Source: Bacillota bacterium
Lineage (GTDB): Bacteria > Bacillota > Clostridia > Clostridiales > Clostridiaceae
Direction: 5' to 3'
Assembly (NCBI GenBank): GCA_023435985.1
Contig: JAEZKY010000068.1
Span: forward strand, 1-8,475
Length of the DNA: 8,475 nucleotides
The notes beneath the pieces were generated by a model that ran no database searches, was not told the DNA's origin, and was given only the letters and a program-made list of their open reading frames with translations. This document shows positions 1-5,934 of this stretch, piece after piece. A program made the translations under genes and the position numbers. The stretch's first letter is position 1. Each line of letters opens with the position of its first letter.

Positions 1-1250
1 GTGGACAACATCAAGTTATTATTGGAAATAATGTATCTTATGTTTATAAGGAATTTTTAAAATTAGGAAACTTTGGAGATGAAAGTGACATTGCAAAAGG
101 TATAAAAAAAGAAAAGCTAACTATCAAAAAAGTTGGAACTAATATATTAGATGCATTAGTAAGTACAATGTCACCATTGATACCAGCAATTATTGGTGGT
201 TCAATGGTAAAACTAGTAGTAATGATTTTATCTATGTTAAAAGTACTACCAGCAGACAGTACTACATATACCTTATTGAATGCTATGGGAGATGCAGCGT
301 TTTATTTCCTTCCAATTATGGTGGCAGTATCGGCATCTAAGAAATTTAAAACTAATACTTATTTAGCTGTTGCAATAGCAGGACTTATGGTACATCCGGA
401 TTTTGTAAACCTAATGGCAAAAGCATCAGAAGGTAAGGCAGTAACTTTAGCGTTTATTCCTATTGCATCCGTTAAGTATACGTATACGGTAATACCAGCA
501 CTTTGTATGACTTGGATATTATCATATATTGAAAGATTTGTAGATAAGATAACACCAGAAGTAACTAAAAATTTCTTAAAACCAGCGATTATAGTATTGA
601 TTGCAGCGCCAATAGCAATTGGATTAATAGGACCTTTAGGTATATGGATTGGTACAGCGATATCATCTTTAGTTTATTTTGTTCACAGCCAATTAGGATG
701 GGTATCAGTAGCAATAATGGGAGCTTTATGGCCACTACTTGTTATGACTGGAATGCATAGAGTATTTACTCCAACTATATTAACAACTATAGCAGAAACA
801 GGCATGGAAGGAATGGTAATGCCTTCGGAAATAGGCGCGAACCTTTCATTAGGAGGATCAGCTTTAGCTGTTGCTTTCAAAACTAAAAATAAAGAGTTAA
901 GACAAACTGCAATTGCAGCTGCTTCTTCTGCAATCATTGCGGGAATCACAGAACCAGCACTGTATGGAGTAGCATTAAGATTTAAAAGGCCTTTGATAGC
1001 ATCATTAATTTCAGGTGGTGTATGTGGTGCCGTAGCAGGGATAGCAGGACTCGCAAGTAGATCTATGGCTGCACCAGGTTTGTTCACAAGTGTTCAGTTT
1101 TTTGATCCACAAAATCCATCAAGCCTTATTTGGATAATTGGAATAATGATACTGGCAGTCGTATTATCTTTCGTATTAACTCTAATATTTGGATTTGAAG
1201 ATATTCCAGCAGAAGATAATATTGAAATAATGGGGGCAGATAATGAGTAA
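1..1250 (+). CDS. bglF: PTS beta-glucoside transporter, EIIBC (5' end missing)
   Basis: This is the C-terminal part of a membrane permease that imports and phosphorylates beta-glucosides. The frame is open from base 3, and 415 codons are visible. The first residues (GQHQVIIGNNVSYVYKEF) match the end of the EIIB domain of bgl/sucrose-type permeases; the phosphorylated EIIB cysteine lies upstream of the window. EIIC begins near base 150 (ILDALVSTMSPLIPAIIGG) and has about ten hydrophobic segments, a TGMHRVFTPT stretch near base 755 and the conserved GITEP motif at about 942-956. The protein ends in FGFEDIPAEDN with no fused EIIA, unlike BglF/BglP of E. coli and Bacillus; a separate EIIA gene follows at 2896. 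The stop overlaps the next start by 8 nt (ATGAGTAA), which suggests translational coupling. The internal ATG at 168 is not the real start. The EIIBC class is clear; the exact sugar is inferred from the neighbouring hydrolase. Confidence 0.93.
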   Translation, partial: GQHQVIIGNNVSYVYKEFLKLGNFGDESDIAKGIKKEKLTIKKVGTNILDALVSTMSPLIPAIIGGSMVKLVVMILSMLKVLPADSTTYTLLNAMGDAAFYFLPIMVAVSASKKFKTNTYLAVAIAGLMVHPDFVNLMAKASEGKAVTLAFIPIASVKYTYTVIPALCMTWILSYIERFVDKITPEVTKNFLKPAIIVLIAAPIAIGLIGPLGIWIGTAISSLVYFVHSQLGWVSVAIMGALWPLLVMTGMHRVFTPTILTTIAETGMEGMVMPSEIGANLSLGGSALAVAFKTKNKELRQTAIAAASSAIIAGITEPALYGVALRFKRPLIASLISGGVCGAVAGIAGLASRSMAAPGLFTSVQFFDPQNPSSLIWIIGIMILAVVLSFVLTLIFGFEDIPAEDNIEIMGADNE

Positions 1251-2667
1251 ATACAGTTTCCCAGAAGAATTTCTGTGGGGCGGAGCTATTGCAGCAAATC
1301 AGGCTGAAGGTGCTTATAGAGAAGATGGAAAAGGTTTAAGTACTGTAGATGTTATACCACATGGAATAAACAGAATGAAAGTAAAATTAGGGTTAGAAGA
1401 AGATTTGACTTTGAAAGATAGTGAATTTTATCCAAGTCATGAGGCAATTGATTTTTATCATCATTATAAAGAAGATATTGCTCTGATGGCTGAAATGGGA
1501 TTCAAAGTTTTTAGAACTTCAATCGCATGGACAAGAATATTCCCTAATGGAGATGATAGCAAACCTAATGAAGCAGGAATTAAATTTTATAAAGATTTAT
1601 TTTTAGAATGTAAAAAATATAATATAGAGCCATTGGTAACATTATGTCACTTTGATGTTCCAATGGAACTGGTTAATAAATATGGATCATGGAAGAGCAG
1701 AAAAATGATATCATTTTTTGAAAGGTATGCAAGATGCTGCTTTAAAGAATTTGATGGTTTAGTTAAATACTGGCTGACATTTAATGAAATAAATATACTG
1801 ATACATAGTCCTTTTTCGGGAGCAGGTATATATTTCAAAGAAGGTGAAAACAAAGAGCAGGTCAAGTATCAGGCAGCGCATCATATGTTAGTAGCAAGTG
1901 CCTTAGTAACTAAAATAGCCCATGAGCAAAATCCAGAAAATAAAGTTGGATGTATGCTTGCAGGAGGAGATTTTTATCCGTATTCATGTGATCCAAGAGA
2001 TGTATGGATGGCTCATACAAAGGATAGAGAAAATTTATTTTTCATAGATGTACAGGCTAGAGGCAAGTATCCATCTTATTCAAAGAGGGTATTTGCAGAA
2101 AAAGAAGTTAGTATTGTAATGGAAGAAAATGATTTGGATATATTAAAAAATACAGTAGATTTTATATCTTTTAGTTATTATGCTTCTAGATGTGCATCTA
2201 AGGATATGGAAAATCAAACTGAAGCTAATGTTGTTAAATCCATAAAAAATCCTTATTTAGAAGTTAGTGAATGGGGATGGGCCATTGATCCGTTAGGTCT
2301 TAGAATAACTATGAATACTCTATATGATAGATACGAAAAGCCTTTATTTATAGTAGAAAATGGACTAGGTGCTAAAGATACAATAGAAGAGGATGGCTCA
2401 ATAAATGATGATTATAGAATTGATTATCTTAGACAGCACATCATTGAAATGAAAGAAGCCATGGAGGATGGAGTTGAACTATTAGGATATACATCTTGGG
2501 GATGTATCGATTTAGTTTCAGCATCCACTGGAGAGATGAGCAAAAGATATGGATTTGTATATGTAGATAAACAAGATGATGGAACTGGAACTTTAGAGAG
2601 AAAAAGAAAAAAATCTTTTTATTGGTATAAAAAAGTAATAGAAACAAACGGTGAATGTTTAATATAA
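1243..2667 (+). CDS. bglA: 6-phospho-beta-glucosidase, GH1
   Basis: This cytoplasmic enzyme hydrolyses PTS-imported 6-phospho-beta-glucosides to glucose-6-phosphate and an aglycone or glucose. It has 474 residues, the normal size for GH1. The N-terminal GH1 signature is FPEEFLWGGAIAANQAEGAY. The acid/base glutamate is E182 in TFNEIN and the nucleophile is E372 in FIVENGLG. The phosphate-binding loop SASTGEMSKRYGF supplies S428, K434 and Y436, the S-x5-K-x-Y pattern of 6-phospho-beta-glucosidases (BglA/BglH/AscB group). YPSHEAIDFYHHYKEDI is also typical of this group. The start ATG overlaps the EIIBC stop, and a GGGGG run at about 1232-1236 can act as the ribosome binding site. Co-transcription with the permease follows from the overlap. 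The symbol is by family resemblance; bglH or ascB would be equally fair. Confidence 0.95.
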   Translation: MSKYSFPEEFLWGGAIAANQAEGAYREDGKGLSTVDVIPHGINRMKVKLGLEEDLTLKDSEFYPSHEAIDFYHHYKEDIALMAEMGFKVFRTSIAWTRIFPNGDDSKPNEAGIKFYKDLFLECKKYNIEPLVTLCHFDVPMELVNKYGSWKSRKMISFFERYARCCFKEFDGLVKYWLTFNEINILIHSPFSGAGIYFKEGENKEQVKYQAAHHMLVASALVTKIAHEQNPENKVGCMLAGGDFYPYSCDPRDVWMAHTKDRENLFFIDVQARGKYPSYSKRVFAEKEVSIVMEENDLDILKNTVDFISFSYYASRCASKDMENQTEANVVKSIKNPYLEVSEWGWAIDPLGLRITMNTLYDRYEKPLFIVENGLGAKDTIEEDGSINDDYRIDYLRQHIIEMKEAMEDGVELLGYTSWGCIDLVSASTGEMSKRYGFVYVDKQDDGTGTLERKRKKSFYWYKKVIETNGECLI

Positions 2668-2783
2668 AAAAGTAATGATTGTTAAGTATGATTAGTCAAG
2701 CAGTTAGAAAAAATGTAGCTGATCCAATTCTAGGCGTGTATATGAAATACTTAAGTTATACGTTATGTAATAAGCATTTTTAC
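2668..2783. other. Intergenic gap with no convincing gene
   Basis: This is the first part of a 228-nt gap between the GH1 gene and the EIIA gene. The only reading frame of note is a 36-codon ATG frame at 2688-2798 (MISQAVRKNVADP...). It lacks a ribosome binding site, runs into the terminator stem and resembles nothing I recognise. It may be a decayed gene fragment or chance. I see no clear promoter for the EIIA gene here or in 2829-2895; the best -10-like hexamer is TAAAAT at 2875-2880, with no good -35 at the right distance. Confidence 0.4.
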
Positions 2784-2828
2784 AAAGGGGAATCTTAAAA
2801 TTAATATATTATTTTAGATTCCCTTTTT
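2784..2828 (+). terminator. Rho-independent terminator after the GH1 gene
   Basis: An AT-rich stem is formed by AAAGGGGAATCTTAAAAT (2784-2801) and ATTTTAGATTCCCTTTT (2811-2827). The pairing is continuous except for one bulged T and one mismatch or wobble near the base. The loop is about 9 nt, and the closing T run doubles as the 3' arm. It would end, or weaken, transcription between the GH1 gene and the EIIA gene, so EIIA may depend on read-through or on a promoter I could not identify. Confidence 0.75.
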
Positions 2829-2895
2829 AGATAAGAAATTTTAGTAGAGGAATTAGTTGATTAAAAAATAAGAGTAAAATACAAGGAGTGATATA

Positions 2896-3408
2896 ATGAA
2901 TATATTTCAAAAATTTATAAATAAAAAGCAAGAAGAAACAATTATAGAAAAAACGGAAAATGGTTTTATTTATGCGCCAATGGAAGGAGAAGTAATTCCT
3001 TTGAAAGAAATTAATGATGGTGTATTTTCAGAAGAAATGCTTGGAAAAGGATGTGGAATTAAGCCGACCGATGGAAAATTATATGCACCTTTTGATGGAG
3101 AAATTCTTTTAATTACAGAAACAAAACATGCAATTGCATTGAAAAGCTGTGATGGAATAGAACTACTAATTCATATAGGAATGGATACAGTTAAAATGAA
3201 TGGAAAAGGCTTTAATCCATTAGTGAAAGCTGGAGAAAAAATAAAATGTGGACAATCACTGATGACATTTTCTATATCTGATATTGAAAAGGCAGGATAT
3301 GTGACTACTACAGCAATAGTTGTAACAAACACTGATGAATATAGAGATATAGAAGTACTTGCACAAGGTCATAGAGAAAAATCAACAAAGCTTATCAAAA
3401 TTTCATAA
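2896..3408 (+). CDS. PTS EIIA, glucose/Crr type, free-standing
   Basis: This soluble phosphocarrier takes phosphate from HPr and passes it to an EIIB domain. It has 170 residues, the usual length of a single EIIA-Glc domain after a short N-terminal tail. The characteristic order is YAPMEGEVIPL (26-36), then GKGCGIKP, then LYAPFDGEI, then H78 in TKHAIAL, then H93 in LLIHIGMDTVKMNGKGF. H93 is the expected phosphorylation site and H78 its catalytic partner, equivalent to E. coli H90 and H75. The ribosome binding site AAGGAG (2883-2888) lies 7 nt before the ATG. The gene probably supplies the EIIA missing from the upstream EIIBC. EIIA-Glc proteins can also serve other glucose-family permeases, so exclusive pairing is inference. 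Confidence 0.95.
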   Translation: MNIFQKFINKKQEETIIEKTENGFIYAPMEGEVIPLKEINDGVFSEEMLGKGCGIKPTDGKLYAPFDGEILLITETKHAIALKSCDGIELLIHIGMDTVKMNGKGFNPLVKAGEKIKCGQSLMTFSISDIEKAGYVTTTAIVVTNTDEYRDIEVLAQGHREKSTKLIKIS

Positions 3409-3421
3409 GACAGATTATACT
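3392..3421 (+). promoter_or_regulatory. Possible promoter at the 3' end of the EIIA gene
   Basis: TTATCA (3392-3397) and TATACT (3416-3421) are separated by 18 nt and match the -35 and -10 hexamers in 4 and 5 of 6 positions. If used, transcription would start near 3428 and run into the strong terminator at 3503-3556, giving a short structured RNA of roughly 130 nt. In AT-rich DNA such matches occur by chance, so this is only a candidate. Confidence 0.25.
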
Positions 3422-3462
3422 GATGGTTTGTAAATGAAGTCATAAGGATAGGAATTTTATTA

Positions 3463-3505
3463 GTGGATTTCAAAGTTCACGCTACGCCTTCACCATAAAA
3501 TCCAC
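3463..3505. other. Inverted repeat GTGGATTT / AAATCCAC
   Basis: An 8-bp perfect inverted repeat (3463-3470 with 3498-3505) encloses a 27-nt loop containing TTCACGC and TTCACC. Its right arm shares CAC (3503-3505) with the left arm of the next, larger stem, so the two outermost stems compete for these bases. The GC content of the loop (CACGCTACGCC) stands out from the AT-rich surroundings. It may be part of a dispersed intergenic repeat or of a structured RNA. Confidence 0.5.
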
Positions 3506-3556
3506 GACCATTTGTATGTGGCTTGAATAGCTACATACAGGTGGTTGTGTTTTTTT
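3503..3556. terminator. Long stem-loop terminator between convergent genes
   Basis: A 21-bp uninterrupted stem pairs 3503-3523 (CACGACC...GTGGCT) with 3529-3549 (AGCTACATACAGG...TTGTG). It has a 5-nt loop TGAAT and four G-U wobbles as plus-strand RNA. Seven Ts follow at 3550-3556, so it is a strong terminator for the plus-strand EIIA transcript. It also lies downstream of the minus-strand repressor gene; on that strand the stem is followed only by GATTTTATGG, so termination there would be weaker. Confidence 0.85.
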
Positions 3557-3608
3557 ATTGTTACGGGTAGTCCACAAATCATGAATTTTAATTATATGAT
3601 AATACAAG

Positions 3609-4319
3609 CTACATATTATTTACTAAAACAGTATTGAATTTAAAGACGTCATATCTATGGTGCGTTTTCGAATATTCGAAAATCTTACCATTTTCTAAAT
3701 AGCATATTTTCTCAAGTTCTATAACAAAGTCAGACTCAGTCAAATTTAAATAAAGTTTATCGTTAGAGTTAGCCTCATCACCTTTTATAGAAATGTGGGC
3801 ACTTTGAATTTTAAATCCAAGTTCATTAGTTATGTAATCATAAATAGAGCCTTCTAAATGTTGTTCTTTTAGTCCAGGTATAACATAAATAGGCATATAA
3901 GTTTCTTCCAGTATTTGTGGGTCATTATCCACAGAACGTAATCGTAAAATTTTATATATATATTCATCAGTGATGTTAAGTTTTTCTGCAATTTCTTTAG
4001 GTGGTGTGATAATAGAAAAATCTATCACCGTCGATTTCAGATGCTCTTTACTAAATTTTTTAGAATAACCTGAAATATTATCTAATTCTATAGTAGTTCT
4101 GCTAGATAGATTTTCCTTAACATAAGTACCAGAGCCTTGTCGTCTTATTAACATACCTTCTTGAACTAATAAATCTAATGCTTTAGCTATTGTAAGTTTA
4201 CTGCAATTATAGCATTCAGCTAAAGAATCTCCATCTGGAATTTTTTCATTGGTTTTATAAATATAGTTATTTATCTTATTTTTTATATCTTCATATACTA
4301 CTTTGTATTTAGGCGGCAT
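3609..4319 (-). CDS. gmuR: GntR/HutC-family transcriptional repressor (UTRA domain)
   Basis: This DNA-binding regulator probably controls the divergent GH1-PTS operon in response to a phosphorylated sugar. It has 236 residues, typical for the HutC subfamily. The winged helix-turn-helix spans about residues 5-70: YEDIKNKINNYI, then SKLTIAKALDLLVQEGMLIRR, then the wing QGSGTYV. A UTRA ligand-binding domain follows from about 85 to 230 (ILRLRSVDNDPQILEETYMPI; FEYSKTHHRYDVFKF). I chose the ATG at 4319 because AAAGGAAG (4334-4327) sits 7 nt upstream. A GTG ten codons further upstream (4349) would also be open, but it coincides with the expected transcription start and has no ribosome binding site. 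Neighbours and size resemble Bacillus GmuR, so the symbol is tentative. The operator candidates lie at 4387-4437. Confidence 0.92.
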   Translation of the reverse strand: MPPKYKVVYEDIKNKINNYIYKTNEKIPDGDSLAECYNCSKLTIAKALDLLVQEGMLIRRQGSGTYVKENLSSRTTIELDNISGYSKKFSKEHLKSTVIDFSIITPPKEIAEKLNITDEYIYKILRLRSVDNDPQILEETYMPIYVIPGLKEQHLEGSIYDYITNELGFKIQSAHISIKGDEANSNDKLYLNLTESDFVIELEKICYLENGKIFEYSKTHHRYDVFKFNTVLVNNM

Positions 4320-4326
4320 ATATAAT

Positions 4327-4334
4327 CTTCCTTT
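4327..4334 (-). promoter_or_regulatory. Ribosome binding site that fixes the repressor start
   Basis: AAAGGAAG on the minus strand lies 7 nt before the ATG at 4319. The longer reading frame from GTG 4349 would place this sequence inside the coding region, which argues for the shorter protein. Confidence 0.75.
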
Positions 4335-4355
4335 CTCAATTGTTTCCACATATAT

Positions 4356-4384
4356 ATTATATATCAGATATAAATAAAAATATA
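4356..4384 (-). promoter_or_regulatory. Possible promoter of the repressor gene
   Basis: On the minus strand a perfect TATAAT lies at 4361-4356, which would give a start near 4349 and a leader of about 30 nt. The -35 hexamer around 4384-4379 (TATATT) is poor, as would suit a weakly expressed repressor. The GGTAT/ATACC dyad at 4387-4400 lies just upstream of it, which would allow autoregulation (inference). Confidence 0.4.
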
Positions 4385-4386
4385 CT

Positions 4387-4437
4387 GGTATTTATATACC
4401 TTTTTATAAAAGGTATATATCTTTTATAAAAAGATAT
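4387..4437. promoter_or_regulatory. Tandem palindromic operators, probably for the GntR repressor
   Basis: Two near-identical palindromes abut. The first (4393-4419) has perfect 12-bp arms TATATACCTTTT / AAAAGGTATATA around TAT. The second (4417-4437) has perfect 9-bp arms ATATCTTTT / AAAAGATAT around ATA. Their centres (4406 and 4427) are 21 bp apart, two helical turns, so bound dimers would lie on the same DNA face. Across their junction they form a larger dyad (4400-4433) with 13-bp arms and one mismatched pair. That dyad is centred on GGTATATATC (4412-4421), close to the GTATATAC-like core bound by many HutC regulators. A further GGTAT/ATACC dyad lies at 4387-4400. The second palindrome ends on the first base of the operon's -35 box. 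The assignment to the adjacent repressor rests on position. Confidence 0.72.
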
Positions 4438-4465
4438 TGATTATTTTGAAAAGGACATATATAAT
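4437..4465 (+). promoter_or_regulatory. Promoter of the GH1-EIICBA operon
   Basis: TTGATT (4437-4442) and a perfect TATAAT (4460-4465) are separated by the ideal 17 nt. Transcription should begin near 4472, giving a leader of about 58 nt. The -35 box touches the second operator palindrome and the start lies in a cre-like site. Confidence 0.8.
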
Positions 4466-4470
4466 CATAA

Positions 4471-4485
4471 TTGAAAATGTTTTCT
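4471..4485 (+). promoter_or_regulatory. cre-like CcpA binding site
   Basis: TTGAAAATGTTTTCT fits the cre consensus WTGNAANCGNWNNCW at all defined positions except one (T for the central C). It covers the predicted transcription start, a position at which CcpA normally represses. This predicts catabolite repression of the operon by preferred sugars. Confidence 0.6.
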
Positions 4486-4529
4486 GCTCGAGACGAGAAA
4501 CATAATATATATTAAGATGGGAGTTACTT

Positions 4530-5918
4530 ATGAAAAAATTTTATGAATTTCCAGAAGGATTTTGGTGGGGGAGTGCCTCATCGGCAGAGCAATCAGAAGG
4601 CAAAGGTAATACTGATAAAGGAAAAACTATTTGGGATCATTGGTTTCAATTAGAAAAAAACAGATTTTATGATGAAGTTGGGCCAAATATTACTTCAGAT
4701 TTTTTCTATAGGTATGAAGATGATATCAAATTAATGAAAGAACTTGGACATAATTCATTTAGAATGTCTATTTCGTGGGCTCGATTATTTCCAAATGGAG
4801 ATGGAGAAGTTAATGAAAAAGCAGTTGAATTTTATAATAATGTAATTAATTCATTTATAGCTAATGATGTAAAGCCTTTTATTAACTTATATCACTTTGA
4901 TATGCCGTTAGTAATGCAGGAAAAGGGAGGCTGGGAAAGTAAAGAGGTTGTTGAGGCATATGTGAACTATGCAGATAAGTGTTTTGAATTATTTGGAGAC
5001 AGAGCTGAGCATTGGTTTACATTTAATGAACCTTTAGGACCAGTACTTGGAGGGTACTTACAAGATTTTCACTATCCAAACATAATAGATTTTAAGAGGG
5101 GTGCACAAGTAGCTTTTAATACAATTCTTGCACATGCAAAAGCCATTGAAAGATTTAAAAAACACAATCTAAAATCTAAAATTGGAGTAATATTAAATCT
5201 TAGTCCTACTTATCCAAGAAGTTCAAATAAGTATGATGTCGAGGCAGCAGAATATTGTGACTTATTTTATAATAGGAGCTTCTTAGATCCTTGTGCAAAA
5301 GGCGAATTTCCTAAGAAGTTAGTAGATACTCTTAAAAAATATAACCAAATTCCTATATATACAGATGATGAGCTAAAAATAATTAAAGAAAATACAGCTC
5401 AAATTTTAGGAATAAATTATTATGAACCAAGAAGAGCAAAGGCTAGAGAAAATGCTGTGAATCCTAATTCTCCATTTATGCCAGAATGGTTTTTTGATCC
5501 ATATATAATGCCAGGAAGAAAGTTTAATAATTATAGAGGATGGGAAATATACGAGAAGGGAATACTAGATCTTTGCAACGATGTCAAAGAAAACTATGGA
5601 AATATAGAAGCTTTTATATCTGAAAATGGTATGGGCGTTACAAATGAAGAACGTTTTCTTGAAAATGGACAAATTAATGATGAATACAGAATTAATTTTA
5701 TTAAGGGACATTTAAAATATGTTCATAAAGCAATTGAAGAGGGATGTAATATAAAAGGATATCATCTATGGACATTCATTGATTGTTGGTCATGGATGAA
5801 TGCATATAAAAATAGGTATGGTTTAGTTAGTTTAGATTTAAAAACTCAAAAGAGAACAGTAAAGAAAAGTGGAGAGTTTTATAAACTGTTAGCTACAAAT
5901 AATGGTTTTGAAGAATAA
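4530..5918 (+). CDS. GH1 phospho-beta-glycosidase (6-phospho-beta-glucosidase type)
   Basis: This is the second GH1 enzyme of the window: 462 residues, cytoplasmic, expected to cleave the 6-phospho-disaccharide imported by the downstream PTS. It opens with FPEGFWWGSASSAEQSEG. The acid/base is E167 in TFNEP and the nucleophile is E365 in ISENGMG. Near the C-terminus it has WSWMNAYKNRYG. The serine (S421) replaces the glutamate that free beta-glucosidases use to hold the sugar 6-OH region, so a phosphorylated substrate is likely. The lysine (K427) is one position earlier than in LacG-type S-x6-K-x-Y loops, with Y430 retained. It is only distantly similar to the enzyme at 1243 and belongs to another GH1 branch. 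GGGAG (4519-4523) lies 6 nt before the ATG. It leads an operon with EIIC (16-nt gap), EIIB and EIIA. A phospho-beta-mannosidase role, as suggested for Gmu systems, cannot be excluded. Confidence 0.93.
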   Translation: MKKFYEFPEGFWWGSASSAEQSEGKGNTDKGKTIWDHWFQLEKNRFYDEVGPNITSDFFYRYEDDIKLMKELGHNSFRMSISWARLFPNGDGEVNEKAVEFYNNVINSFIANDVKPFINLYHFDMPLVMQEKGGWESKEVVEAYVNYADKCFELFGDRAEHWFTFNEPLGPVLGGYLQDFHYPNIIDFKRGAQVAFNTILAHAKAIERFKKHNLKSKIGVILNLSPTYPRSSNKYDVEAAEYCDLFYNRSFLDPCAKGEFPKKLVDTLKKYNQIPIYTDDELKIIKENTAQILGINYYEPRRAKARENAVNPNSPFMPEWFFDPYIMPGRKFNNYRGWEIYEKGILDLCNDVKENYGNIEAFISENGMGVTNEERFLENGQINDEYRINFIKGHLKYVHKAIEEGCNIKGYHLWTFIDCWSWMNAYKNRYGLVSLDLKTQKRTVKKSGEFYKLLATNNGFEE

Positions 5919-5934
5919 AAAAGGGGGAATATTG

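Noticed and set aside
683..1087. 134-codon minus-strand frame inside the EIIBC gene
   Set aside because: It is antisense to a clearly conserved permease, has no recognisable domain and follows from the codon composition of the real gene.
2677..2700. GATTGTTA resembling the 5' half of a RAT antiterminator site for LicT/BglG
   Set aside because: The 3' half (GCAGGCAAAACC-like) is missing and the site does not overlap the terminator about 100 nt downstream, as real RAT sites do.
3607..3615. AGCTACATA repeated at 3529-3537 and at the repressor stop codon
   Set aside because: A 9-bp direct repeat about 80 bp apart in AT-rich DNA, with no flanking similarity; not evidence for a mobile element.
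4479..4501. Small hairpin CTCG-AGA-CGAG in the leader of the GH1-PTS operon, with GTTT/AAAC outer arms
   Set aside because: The inner stem is only 4 bp and the outer arms are separated by an asymmetric loop. There is no T tract and no riboswitch-like conservation I can recognise.
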